Shown here piece after piece: positions 36,578 to 45,185 of a stretch of DNA of 64,000 nt. Origin of the DNA: Alteromonadaceae bacterium (GTDB taxonomy: Bacteria; Pseudomonadota; Gammaproteobacteria; Enterobacterales; Alteromonadaceae); the NCBI GenBank assembly GCA_014872785.1, contig WKFJ01000064.1, positions 21,093 to 85,092 on the forward strand, in the 5' to 3' direction. Position numbers and translations under genes: made by a program. Positions within the stretch are counted from its first letter, which is position 1, and every line of letters begins with the position of its first letter. A model generated the notes under the pieces. The model saw only the letters and a program-made list of their open reading frames with translations. It was not told the origin of the DNA and did not search any database.

Positions 36578-37084
36578 TTATTGTTCCTTCCTAAACACGA
36601 CAACGGCGTTTTTCAAAATTTCGGAAATCCCTTGTAGAGTCAGCGTTGCTGCAAACAATAGAATGAATGACTTCAATAAAAACAAATAGGGCAAACCACC
36701 AGCGGCTTGAGATGCTTCATTTAATTGCCACGACTTGGCGACGTAGTCCCAGCTTATGAAAAAGATGAATAATGTGACTGGCAACAATAAAAACAGCCCA
36801 CCAAAAAAATCAACAATGGCTTTTCTACGGAGTGAGAACTTTCGATAAAAAACATCAACTCTGACGTGTCCGCCCGCTTTTAAAGTGTGAGCAGCACCCA
36901 ACATAAAAATTGCGGCGTGCAAGTACATAACTGACTCTTGCATTGCAATCCACCCCATATCAAAACCGTACCTCAGTACGACAATGGTGAATGTTAAGGC
37001 GGTCATAACAATAGTCAGCAGGCTAACAACCTGACAAAGCTTATCGTGGAAAACGTCTATCGCGTGGGTTACCCGAGAGTGCAA
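36578..37084 (-). CDS. TRAP transporter small permease (DctQ type)
   Basis: A 168-aa protein with four membrane helices. It contains the DctQ features RYGFDMGWIAMQESVMYLHAAIFMLGAAHTLK, in separate helices, and GHVRVDVFY. It begins with a TTG at 37084, preceded by AAGG; an in-frame ATG 22 codons later would lose the first helix. It is first in the operon. Confidence 0.87.
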   Translation of the reverse strand: MHSRVTHAIDVFHDKLCQVVSLLTIVMTALTFTIVVLRYGFDMGWIAMQESVMYLHAAIFMLGAAHTLKAGGHVRVDVFYRKFSLRRKAIVDFFGGLFLLLPVTLFIFFISWDYVAKSWQLNEASQAAGGLPYLFLLKSFILLFAATLTLQGISEILKNAVVVFRKEQ

Positions 37085-37186
37085 AATTGTCGCCTTTTGT
37101 TGTTATTCTAGTCGCGAATTTTTGCAGAAAATGATTGATTTGAAAATGAAATTTATAAATGAAATGTCAATGGCGCTAAAAATATA

Positions 37187-37214
37187 AAGAAAAGTGCCTC
37201 AGGACACTTTTCTT
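37187..37214 (-). terminator. Hairpin at the bolA 3' end
   Basis: A perfect 10-bp stem, AAGAAAAGTG/CACTTTTCTT, with an 8-base loop. It overlaps the last codons and the stop of the BolA gene. On the minus strand the 3' arm ends CTTTTCTTTAT, a modest T-run. Confidence 0.6.
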
Positions 37215-37522
37215 CCACTACCGCCTAAACACGCCGGTGAATCGGGCGCGTCACCATAAAGACTTTCCCATTCCTGTCCTGTGTAGGTATGTAAAGCCAT
37301 CGCGTGAATATGATTTTCAATTTCTTCTTTAAGCACACTATTAACGGCGCGATGCCTGCTCAACAGGCGCTTGCCTTTGAACTGTGGCGAGACGAGCACT
37401 ACTTTAAAGTGAGTCTCTGAGCCAATTGGCACATTGTGCTGCGAACTTTCATTGATTACCTCAAGAAATGCCGGATCGAAATGCTCGGTTAACTTCTCTT
37501 CTATGCTGTTCTGAATATTCAT
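37199..37522 (-). CDS. bolA: BolA family protein
   Basis: A 107-aa BolA-type regulator or Fe-S partner. The motif HNVPIGSETHFKVVLVSPQF is followed by the helix-turn-helix-like part SRHRAVNSVLKEEI and the terminal HALALHTYT-like segment (IHAMALHTYTGQEW). The ATG at 37522 has GAGG upstream; an ATG at 37537 is less likely. In the family it acts with glutaredoxin (GrxD) in iron sensing and influences shape and envelope genes. Confidence 0.9.
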   Translation of the reverse strand: MNIQNSIEEKLTEHFDPAFLEVINESSQHNVPIGSETHFKVVLVSPQFKGKRLLSRHRAVNSVLKEEIENHIHAMALHTYTGQEWESLYGDAPDSPACLGGSGRKVS

Positions 37523-37717
37523 TTTAAGCTGCCTCATTTAAAACTAAGTTGGGTATCACTTAGTCACCGTTATACGAATAAAGTATCGCATCTCGTTCTT
37601 ATAAATTTAGCCCCTAAACAAGTTTTTAAACACTGAAATAAGCAGAAAAACGCCTTGATTTTTGTTAACTGATTGAGCCTCAGACATATTTTCTTTTGAA
37701 GGTTTTGTAGTGATTTC

Positions 37718-38365
37718 TTATAACCCGCGGTCAGTTATTTTAATCTGGCGAAAGGTTAAATTTATTCGTGGTGAAGTGATTTTTTTGCTTCTAGCAATTC
37801 CGTGATTCCAGTGTTTTTGGGTATTCCCTTTCATAACTAAAAGGCTGCCATGCGAGAGCGGTAAACGGTATTTAGCACCCGTCACTTTATGCTTAAAATC
37901 GAAGTTCCTCTGTACACCAAGGCTTACCGACGCGATAACAGGCTGTTCGCCGAGTTCTTTCTCATCATCACTATGCATTCCCATTGCGTCCTGTCCATCT
38001 CTATACAAATTCGCCAAAACGCTATTAAAGCCTATATTGCAATGAGCTTCGCATTGGGTTTTCAGCCAAAGTAAGGCCTCAGTCCAGGGCAAAGGTATCA
38101 TCTCCAATCCTGAGTAGGTGTAGCTCGCGTCTAAATCCCCGTACCAGGCTTGTAAGCGAGGACTTTTATGGGTTTTACCGTAAATAGTGATACTTTCTTG
38201 TTTCCAGTCCAAAGTGGCTTGCAATTTGTCAAATAAGCGACTTGCAATTTGTTCTGGCAAAAAGTCAGCATGATAGGCGATATCCAAATCGGATAGCCCC
38301 AATGTACCTGTCACCGGCTCCGCATCCGTCGAAAATGAATGACGAAATAAATCACTTTGTTGCAT
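37718..38365 (-). CDS. AlkB-like 2-oxoglutarate-dependent dioxygenase
   Basis: A 215-aa Fe(II)/2-oxoglutarate oxygenase. Iron ligands: HxD in MGMHSDDEKELG and the distal His in QKHWNHGIARS. The double-Arg motif for 2-oxoglutarate and substrate is PRINLTFR. Length and motifs are near those of eukaryotic ALKBH2/3-like bacterial members, which repair 1-methyladenine and 3-methylcytosine in DNA or RNA. It lies divergent from rlmG. Confidence 0.9.
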   Translation of the reverse strand: MQQSDLFRHSFSTDAEPVTGTLGLSDLDIAYHADFLPEQIASRLFDKLQATLDWKQESITIYGKTHKSPRLQAWYGDLDASYTYSGLEMIPLPWTEALLWLKTQCEAHCNIGFNSVLANLYRDGQDAMGMHSDDEKELGEQPVIASVSLGVQRNFDFKHKVTGAKYRLPLSHGSLLVMKGNTQKHWNHGIARSKKITSPRINLTFRQIKITDRGL

Positions 38366-38408
38366 ATAATGGCGCTAATCCACTCAAAAACGACTGTTTA
38401 ATTACTGC

Positions 38409-39551
38409 ATGAAAACCAAATTCGAAGTGGCCAATACTCGGCTTGAACTTCTGCGTTACCCGCCCAAACAGCAACACGAAAGCTTACAAGCTTGGGACGC
38501 GGCGGACGAATATATTATCGAATATTTACAGGCTGAAGAAAACGATTTAAACAGACCGCTCAGCGAATGTAATATTTTACTGTTAAACGACAACTTCGGC
38601 GCATTGGCCTGCGCCTTGTCGTCTTTTAAGGCGAGCTCTTATAGCGATTCGAAGGTTGCTGCAAAAGGGCTGTTACACAATTGGCAAGCAAACTTTGCAA
38701 ACACGCCTCTTCCTCAAATAATGCACTCTTTACAGGATGTTACTAGCGCTTATGATTTAGCCATCATGAAGCTGCCTAAATCAAACGACTTTCTGGTGGA
38801 ACTATTAATACATCTGCGCGGTATCATGCCAAGCGGCACCTTGTTGATTAGTGCAGGAAAAGCTAACCAAATAAGTAAAAATACACTTAGTTTATTCGAA
38901 AAGCATTTGGGTGAAACTAAGACATCTCTCGCCAAAAAGAAGTCTCGCCTGATCTTCACGCGCGTGGACAAAACTTTATCGTCCCAATCTAAGTTTCCAA
39001 AAACCTGGGCGGTTGAGGACTCAGGAATTCACATGGTGAATCATGCCAACACCTTTGCCAATTCGCAGTTAGATATTGGGGCAAGATTAATGTTGCAACA
39101 CCTACCCGATATAACCAATAGAAACGTTGTCGATTTGGGGTGCGGGAACGGTGTTTTGGGCGCCCATCTACTCAGTGGCAATCCACGTAACCTGCATTTT
39201 GTCGATGAGTCTTACATGGCATTGCAATCAGCAAAAGCGACAGTAGCGAGTCTTAGCCAAGTTCATGCAGAGGTGTTTTACCACCACAGCAATTGTTTGG
39301 AAGATGCGGATCTTCCTAACATTAGCCACATTGTCTGTAATCCGCCTTTTCATCAGCAAAACACCATAACCGACCACATAGCCTGGCAAATGTTTGCAGA
39401 TTCCTATCATTGTCTTGAAAAGGGTGGTGAATTGCGTGTGGTAGGTAACAGACACCTTGATTACCACCACAAAATGAAACGTCTTTTTGGCGGCTTTAAG
39501 ATAGTAGCAAGCAATAAAAAATTCGTTGTCATATCCAGTAGCAAACGTTAA
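38409..39551 (+). CDS. rlmG: 23S rRNA (guanine(1835)-N2)-methyltransferase
   Basis: A 380-aa methyltransferase, close to the E. coli length of 378. The N-terminal domain has LQAWDAADEYIIEYLQ and ILLLNDNFGALACAL, characteristic of RlmG. The catalytic C-terminal domain has VDLGCGNGVLGAHLL (SAM) and CNPPFHQQ (base-binding NPPF). It methylates G1835 of 23S rRNA. Confidence 0.93.
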   Translation: MKTKFEVANTRLELLRYPPKQQHESLQAWDAADEYIIEYLQAEENDLNRPLSECNILLLNDNFGALACALSSFKASSYSDSKVAAKGLLHNWQANFANTPLPQIMHSLQDVTSAYDLAIMKLPKSNDFLVELLIHLRGIMPSGTLLISAGKANQISKNTLSLFEKHLGETKTSLAKKKSRLIFTRVDKTLSSQSKFPKTWAVEDSGIHMVNHANTFANSQLDIGARLMLQHLPDITNRNVVDLGCGNGVLGAHLLSGNPRNLHFVDESYMALQSAKATVASLSQVHAEVFYHHSNCLEDADLPNISHIVCNPPFHQQNTITDHIAWQMFADSYHCLEKGGELRVVGNRHLDYHHKMKRLFGGFKIVASNKKFVVISSSKR

Positions 39552-39593
39552 CGTGACTGCGATAATTAATTTCAACAGTTAATAAGGATTTTC

Positions 39594-40193
39594 ATGAGAT
39601 TTGCATTATTGCTATGTGTTTTGTTGTCTTTTCAGTTTCCTGCGTTTGCGGTAAAAGACGGCTCAGAGATACAAGCAGATGAGTTGTATCCTCGCGTAAA
39701 ACTGGAAACGTCAATGGGAGACATTGAAGTTGAGTTAGACCGAAAACGCGCCCCGATCACCGTTAACAACTTTCTACGTTATGTAAACAGGGGCAGTTAC
39801 GACAACACTATTTTTCATCGAATAGTGCCCAATTTTGTTGTGCAAGGTGGCGGTTACGATGCGGAATTCAACGCTCAACCAGCCTTCCCTCCCATTTTCA
39901 ACGAGTCTGGTAACGGACTGAAGAACGATTTATACACTATCGCAATGGCCAGGCAAGATTCCCCACACAGTGCCAATAGACAGTTTTTCTTTAACGCCAA
40001 AGACAATGATTCACTGAACCCAGGTAGGCGCTGGGGTTACACTGTTTTTGGACAAGTATTAAGTGGCGCTGAGGTTGTTGATGCCATGGCAACAGTAGAA
40101 ACCGAATACAATATGAAAGTCGGTTGGCAAAATGTGCCTGTTGAGCCGGTAATGCTTATCAAGGCCACTATTTTACCTCCTCCGAGTTTGTAA
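39594..40193 (+). CDS. ppiA: Periplasmic peptidyl-prolyl cis-trans isomerase (cyclophilin A type)
   Basis: A 199-aa cyclophilin with an N-terminal signal peptide (residues 1-20, cut after AFA). The active-site features are FHRIVPNFVVQGGGY (Arg), ANRQFFFNAKDN, and YTVFGQVLSG. The sequence follows PpiA of E. coli throughout. It starts 42 bases after rlmG, so it may be co-transcribed, and ends at a terminator. Confidence 0.9.
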   Translation: MRFALLLCVLLSFQFPAFAVKDGSEIQADELYPRVKLETSMGDIEVELDRKRAPITVNNFLRYVNRGSYDNTIFHRIVPNFVVQGGGYDAEFNAQPAFPPIFNESGNGLKNDLYTIAMARQDSPHSANRQFFFNAKDNDSLNPGRRWGYTVFGQVLSGAEVVDAMATVETEYNMKVGWQNVPVEPVMLIKATILPPPSL

Positions 40194-40224
40194 CAGAACG
40201 AATAAAACAGAGTAATATGCAAAA

Positions 40225-40251
40225 GAAAAGGGAGCTGATGCCCCCTTTTCT
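40225..40251 (+). terminator. Terminator after ppiA
   Basis: GAAAAGGG, an 8-base loop region and CCCCCTTTTCTATTT form a stem with a short T-run. It lies 32 bases past the stop. Confidence 0.7.
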
Positions 40252-40294
40252 ATTTCCTTCATTCACCTTAGTGAGCGTAACCCGAATGCGAGTT

Positions 40295-42049
40295 TTATAT
40301 CTTGTAAAACGTTGCTTGGGCGTAATCATTTGCATCACCGGTATTGTTTAGGTTGTATACACCTGCTTTGAAATACATGTACTGACCACCGACATCGTAA
40401 CCACTATTAGTCATGTCTGCAGTTTCCACAATATCGGGCTTGCCTTGCCTCATAATAGTTACAGTCAGTGTATTACCGCTTACCTGAATTCGATAGCTAA
40501 AGCGCTCATTTAACTCAATACCATCGGCTGGATTAGCGGCGCTGCTAGAGCGACTGCCTATCATTTCATAATACTGATCACTGCCGCCATTGGGTTCGTG
40601 AGCAAAATAAATGGCACCTCTGCTATTACCTGGGAGCTTGCGGTAGTAGATACGTACCGGCTCGTCGTCATTGGCGTGGATTTGTCCTATGATAACCCGT
40701 CCCACCTGGCTGCTTGATCCCGTTGTTGTGACGTGATTAACAGCCAAAGTCGCCTCTAACACGCCGTCTATCCCACCCGCGACATTCTTATCTCCAGAAG
40801 GTGCACTCGAAAACACCCAGTTATTACCATTAACGCCTTTGGTGGCATAAGAAGTATCGCCACGGCGCAACATCTCGCGTAATTCCGAACGCGTGTATGA
40901 CGTGTTGGTAGAGGTCTTGGAGCCTTCAACGAGTGACCTAAATACAAGCCCGCCGTCTGCACCGGTATAAAAATACGGGTTGAGTTCGTACCCGCTAGAC
41001 AAGCCCAATTCTTTAGTCGTGTCTGCTTTTCCGTCATTGTTGTCATCAATCGGCACGCTCAAAGTCCAATCGACCAATTCAAAATTTCCCGATGGTGGTA
41101 GTGTAGGATCCAGTGTTTCGTTGTCGCCGTTGTCAATAGGTACATCACCAGTGCCTTCGGCACATCCGAAAATTTGAGTTTCTAGGATGCTATTCCAGTC
41201 ACTTGAAGAATTACCCTGCCCAACGATTCGCACATAGCGAGCGCTAGATTCCAAAAGCGGATAGTTTTGCATTGCCAAGCTTGTTCCACTAGATTGTCCT
41301 GCGCTCAATACTGGTGACCAGCTACTGCTATCTGTTGATGTTTCTACCTCGAAAAAGGCCGTTCTCTGATCCCCCTTATGCCACGCGATTGAAATATCTT
41401 TTACAAGGGAACTTGTGCCAAGGTCATAAGTTATGGTTTTGCCGATACCGAAAGACGACCATCGAGACGTTGCTGTTAGATTGTTATCGATAGTGCTTTC
41501 GGGACCATTACCATCGTTAGTTCCATCATCTACAGCAGAAACAATAGGCATAGATAAATTACTTAAACAGGAAATTGGTTGACCATTATCAGGCGTTTCT
41601 TCACTTGACAATTTAATGAGCTGAAAGTCATCAAAACGCCCTTCACCACTGAAATATTCACCATAAATAGTGATGGAAGTTGCATCACCAGACGCGAATT
41701 CAAGACTCACTTGTGTCCAATTACTATTGCCAGCACTTTGGCTCATGTTCGTTGTTGCACTTGTAACGCCAATTCGTCCTTTACCTCGCACGAAAGCCGA
41801 CAAACGATAATTGGCGTTGGCATCAATTGAGACATTCTGTTCAAAGCGCCCATTTGCTCCTGTGATTTTCGCGGAGCGATTGCCATCGTACGAAAGTGAT
41901 GAAATTGAGGATGGATCCGTATCAGACCAGCCCTCCCAGTTGTTTTCAAAGCTCGGATTGGTGAGTGAAACTGCTTGTGCAGAAGCGTTGCACATCGCCA
42001 CTACTAGTGCCATTGTCAGCATGTAGACACGTTGGGTGTTAAGTATCAT
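40295..42049 (-). CDS. Secreted PL7 alginate lyase with two carbohydrate-binding modules
   Basis: A 584-aa exported lyase. Residues 1-26 form a signal peptide. Residues about 27-150 form a CBM (CBM4/9/16-like beta sandwich: LTNPSFENNWEGWSD). Residues about 160-295 form an F5/8 type C (CBM32-like) domain. A short acidic/Pro linker leads to the PL7 catalytic domain at about 318-584. The PL7 signatures are RSELREML (catalytic Arg), GQIHAND (catalytic His) and YFKAGVYNLN (catalytic Tyr). It cleaves alginate by beta-elimination outside the cell. It stands alone, without transport or other lyase genes nearby. Confidence 0.92.
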   Translation of the reverse strand: MILNTQRVYMLTMALVVAMCNASAQAVSLTNPSFENNWEGWSDTDPSSISSLSYDGNRSAKITGANGRFEQNVSIDANANYRLSAFVRGKGRIGVTSATTNMSQSAGNSNWTQVSLEFASGDATSITIYGEYFSGEGRFDDFQLIKLSSEETPDNGQPISCLSNLSMPIVSAVDDGTNDGNGPESTIDNNLTATSRWSSFGIGKTITYDLGTSSLVKDISIAWHKGDQRTAFFEVETSTDSSSWSPVLSAGQSSGTSLAMQNYPLLESSARYVRIVGQGNSSSDWNSILETQIFGCAEGTGDVPIDNGDNETLDPTLPPSGNFELVDWTLSVPIDDNNDGKADTTKELGLSSGYELNPYFYTGADGGLVFRSLVEGSKTSTNTSYTRSELREMLRRGDTSYATKGVNGNNWVFSSAPSGDKNVAGGIDGVLEATLAVNHVTTTGSSSQVGRVIIGQIHANDDEPVRIYYRKLPGNSRGAIYFAHEPNGGSDQYYEMIGSRSSSAANPADGIELNERFSYRIQVSGNTLTVTIMRQGKPDIVETADMTNSGYDVGGQYMYFKAGVYNLNNTGDANDYAQATFYKI

Positions 42050-42255
42050 AATTTTATTAACTCAAATAGAAATTAAAATAGGTGGTGACAACGCACAGTG
42101 AACAGAAGTTACACATGTAGTTAGCCACAACAACCAACTCCCCAAACCCATACCGCTGCATAAACATGAATTAAAGAAGTGGCACCAGATACTGAAAGCA
42201 ATTGCCGGCACAGCTATTCAGACGGGATAATTTACACACCAAAAACAAACATTAT

Positions 42256-42309
42256 GTAAACCATTTTTCAACATTTGATTAACCAATAACGCCCTGCAAT
42301 GGTAAACCA
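42256..42309 (-). promoter_or_regulatory. Two direct copies of GTAAACCA upstream of the PL7 gene
   Basis: GTAAACCA occurs at 42256-42263 and 42302-42309, 46 bases apart. Both are about 207-260 bases upstream of the PL7 start. A regulator site is possible, but short repeats like this can arise by chance in AT-rich DNA. Confidence 0.25.
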
Positions 42310-42369
42310 ATTCATTTAAAGGTGTACTTTAAAGCTCTGCAAAAGTTAGTCGAGGCCGGGAAAATCAAA

Positions 42370-42393
42370 AAAGCCAGTCACGTGACTGGCTTT
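42370..42393 (-). terminator. Terminator after djlA
   Basis: AAAGCCAGTCACGTGACTGGCTTT is a perfect self-complementary hairpin. On the minus strand it is followed by TTTGATTTT. It lies 30 bases after the djlA stop. Confidence 0.88.
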
Positions 42394-42423
42394 AAAAAAT
42401 GCTATTAATGGGGTGGGCTGTAC

Positions 42424-43284
42424 TTATTTGTTCTTCTTAACAAACTCGTAAGCTGCTTGTATGTCTTGCGCCTTTTGTTTTGCCAATTCTAATGCTTGTT
42501 TCGGTAGTCCCTTTGATACAAGTTTGTCTGGGTGGTGTTCGGACATTAATTTGCGGTAGGCTTTCTTAATGGTTTTTTCATCATCATTTTTTGATACACC
42601 TAAAATACGGTAAGCGTCATCGAGCGACTGAGCCTCACTATACGTCGCACTCTTTTGATAATTGCCACGTGTTCGTTGACCACGGCTGCCAGAAGAAGAC
42701 TGCTGACGACCTTGACGAAACCTGATTTCAGCTTCAAAAGCTGAAATCAGATAAAGCAACTCGTTTTGTTTAAAGCCTAATATTTTAGCGACCTGCTCTA
42801 AAATATTGACCTCTTTTTTATCTAATCTACCGTCTGCGTAAGCAGCCTGAATTAATATTTCGAGATAGATTTGCAGAATATCTTTGCGGCCATAACAGGA
42901 ATCACTTAACTCTTTAAGTATGTCGTGAAAAGGAAAATCTGCGGCTTTTCCCTCTCTAAACGCCTGCTGTGCCTCTGCTCTCGTATCTCCAGTCAAGCCC
43001 ATGTCGTCCATTAGCATGGTCGCTATTTTAATTTCTTCTTCAGTTACTCGACCGTCAGCTTTGGCAATATGTCCTAGAACAGAGAACAGAGCGTGAAAGA
43101 AAATCGCTTGATTTTTTACCGCATCTTTATCGACAAAAAAACGTCCGAAACCTCCCATTTGATTAAAGTCTTGGCTGTAACCACGGTCGAACATGTGGCC
43201 GACAATCACACCTAAAATGGCACCGGGGATCTTCCCAAACATGAATCCAAACAAACCGCCGAGTACCTTACCCCAAATAGCCAT
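42424..43284 (-). CDS. djlA: Membrane-anchored co-chaperone DjlA
   Basis: A 286-aa protein. The N-terminal membrane segment contains glycine-rich GGLFGFMFGKIPGAILGVIVGHMFD, in two parts. A central TerB-like helical domain follows at about residues 60-190. The C-terminal J domain has YRILGVSKNDDEKTIKKAYR and the HPD motif in SEHHPDKL. DjlA works with DnaK and is linked to capsule and envelope control in E. coli. It shares its start with the end of murU (1-base overlap). Confidence 0.93.
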   Translation of the reverse strand: MAIWGKVLGGLFGFMFGKIPGAILGVIVGHMFDRGYSQDFNQMGGFGRFFVDKDAVKNQAIFFHALFSVLGHIAKADGRVTEEEIKIATMLMDDMGLTGDTRAEAQQAFREGKAADFPFHDILKELSDSCYGRKDILQIYLEILIQAAYADGRLDKKEVNILEQVAKILGFKQNELLYLISAFEAEIRFRQGRQQSSSGSRGQRTRGNYQKSATYSEAQSLDDAYRILGVSKNDDEKTIKKAYRKLMSEHHPDKLVSKGLPKQALELAKQKAQDIQAAYEFVKKNK

Positions 43285-43958
43285 TACTTAAGTTCCTCTT
43301 CTAGCGTTTTGAGTCTCTCTGGTGTGCCTACATCACACCATCGTCCCTTATGCACAGTTGCCGTAATTTGTTGCTGAGCTATTTGCTGAAATAAAAGTGG
43401 CGCAAGCGCTCTAGGCTCAATAGCGAGCCCTTCAAACATGGATTTGTCATATACGCCTACGCCAGCAAATGTATAAGTCAATTGTTCTTTTTGCTTTTCA
43501 ATTAAGTCTCCGTTGGTATTAATTGAAAAGTCACCCGACAAATTGTGTGTAGGATTATTGACTAAGTACAAGTGTGATTTACCGCGTAACTTGGTATTGC
43601 ATAACTCACGAAAATCAATGTCGGTCCAGATATCACCATTAACCACAATAAACTGCTCATCATCCAATAATGGCAGTGCCTTCACTATGCCACCTGCCGT
43701 TTCAAGAACCGGATCTTCAGCGCTATATTGAATATCAAGTTGGTAATTGCTTCCATCCCCTAGACGTTCAACCAATAATTGCCCTAACCAGGCATGGTTA
43801 ATAACGACTCTTTTGACGCCTGCGGCCGCTAATTTCTCCAAATGGTATTCAATCAAAGGTTTTCCCAGTAAGGGAACCAGTGGTTTTGGAAGAGAATCTG
43901 TTATGGGGCGCATGCGCATGCCACGTCCAGCGGCCAATATCATTGCAGTTGTTATCAT
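43284..43958 (-). CDS. murU: N-acetylmuramate 1-phosphate uridylyltransferase (MurU-like)
   Basis: A 224-aa sugar-1-phosphate nucleotidyltransferase. Its N-terminal signature LAAGRGMRMRPITDSLPKPL is intact, and VVNGDIWTDID carries a metal Asp. The gene is adjacent to an amgK homologue and close to lptD, the same arrangement as in Pseudomonas. There MurU makes UDP-MurNAc in peptidoglycan recycling and bypasses the fosfomycin-sensitive step. It overlaps djlA by one base. Confidence 0.88.
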   Translation of the reverse strand: MITTAMILAAGRGMRMRPITDSLPKPLVPLLGKPLIEYHLEKLAAAGVKRVVINHAWLGQLLVERLGDGSNYQLDIQYSAEDPVLETAGGIVKALPLLDDEQFIVVNGDIWTDIDFRELCNTKLRGKSHLYLVNNPTHNLSGDFSINTNGDLIEKQKEQLTYTFAGVGVYDKSMFEGLAIEPRALAPLLFQQIAQQQITATVHKGRWCDVGTPERLKTLEEELK

Positions 43959-43986
43959 AAATCAACTAGCCCGTTTAAGCAGTGCA

Positions 43987-45000
43987 TTAAGAGGCTTGCT
44001 GGAGCAATATTGCCGGCAAGATTTTATGTTCTACTAGCTGGGCAAATGCTTCAGTAGACTGATGGCGTCGCCCAATATCAATGATATATTGCAATGTCCG
44101 AGGTATGTCCGACAAGTAACCACACTTATTGTCGCGATAACATAAACGGCAAAATATACCGCTAGCTTTGATGTGCCTTTGCACGCCAACAATATCAAAC
44201 CAAAGCTTGAATTCTTGCAAATCATACTGGCGGTAAAAATCGTGATGCAGCTCTTCGATCAATTGATCGACAAAATCGTCAGACCATACTATGTAGCAAT
44301 CTCTTAATAGGGAAACGGCGTCATAGGTAATCGGGCCAATCACAGCATCTTGAAAGTCGATTATGCCGATACTGTCTCGTGTTGGAGCACCGCTATTGTT
44401 CAACAGCATTAAGTTACGTGAATGGAAATCTCTGTGCACACCCGCTTGAGGCTGCTCTTTGAACACTTTACGAATGTAACTCTGGGCACTTTTGATAATG
44501 CTCCAATCGGCATCGCTCAGCGCTAAATTCAGATGCACTTTCAGTAACCAGTGATTGAAAAGTTCGAATTCACTGTCAAGTAATGTATCGTCAAAGCTGG
44601 GTAAGTCACCATATTCGGTATGGGTCACAGCTTGTATCGCCGGGAGGTTTTGCAGTGCCGCTTGGTAATACTGTCGCACGTCAGAAGCCTCATATTTGCT
44701 CGCAAATTGGCAATCCCCAAAGTCCTCTAACAACATAAAGCCCTGTTGATAGTCTACGCCTAAAATAGCAGGAACCTTTAGTTCGCGCTTGAGGTAGGCT
44801 TGAGCGATGCTCGTGAAAGCTTGATTATTTTCGTATTCCGGTGGTGCGTCTACGGCAATGTAGTTTTGATTCTTCTCTGTGAATCTAAAATAGCGGCGAA
44901 AGCTCGCGTCACCTGAGACCATTTCGAGTTGAGCTGGATTATAAGCTGTGTCGCTCTGGATCCATTCAAGCAATTGGTTAGCGCGTTGGTCTTTTTGCAT
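43987..45000 (-). CDS. amgK: N-acetylmuramate/N-acetylglucosamine kinase (AmgK-like)
   Basis: A 337-aa aminoglycoside-phosphotransferase-fold kinase. The catalytic loop is HRDFHSRNLMLL and the metal-binding DFQ is in IGIIDFQDAVIGP. AmgK phosphorylates MurNAc at the anomeric position, giving the substrate of MurU, which is the next gene (28 bases apart). It is divergent from lptD with 185 bases between them. Confidence 0.88.
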   Translation of the reverse strand: MQKDQRANQLLEWIQSDTAYNPAQLEMVSGDASFRRYFRFTEKNQNYIAVDAPPEYENNQAFTSIAQAYLKRELKVPAILGVDYQQGFMLLEDFGDCQFASKYEASDVRQYYQAALQNLPAIQAVTHTEYGDLPSFDDTLLDSEFELFNHWLLKVHLNLALSDADWSIIKSAQSYIRKVFKEQPQAGVHRDFHSRNLMLLNNSGAPTRDSIGIIDFQDAVIGPITYDAVSLLRDCYIVWSDDFVDQLIEELHHDFYRQYDLQEFKLWFDIVGVQRHIKASGIFCRLCYRDNKCGYLSDIPRTLQYIIDIGRRHQSTEAFAQLVEHKILPAILLQQAS

Positions 45001-45185
45001 TCTTGTTATTATTCGTTTTATTTAAAAAGGTTGTCACCCTTATTAAATAATGGCGTTGACGTTGGATTCAACAACTATTTGAGGTTTTTTTAATGATGCG
45101 CTGGTAAAAGCAAATGAAAGCATTAAAATCGTACCCTGAAAGTCTAACTATATAGCCTCAATCATCATCATTTTTTCTGGACTGT

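Larger units (their letters stand above)
42050..42423. other. Intergenic region upstream of the alginate lyase
   Basis: 374 bases without a gene. It holds the djlA terminator at 42370-42393 and, closer to the lyase, two direct copies of GTAAACCA (42256 and 42302). Otherwise it is AT-rich with no clear feature. Confidence 0.6.

Noticed and set aside
45142..45147. GTCTAA resembling a sigma-E -10 upstream of lptD
   Set aside because: No GGAAC-like -35 lies at the right distance (about 16 bases), so the match is likely chance.
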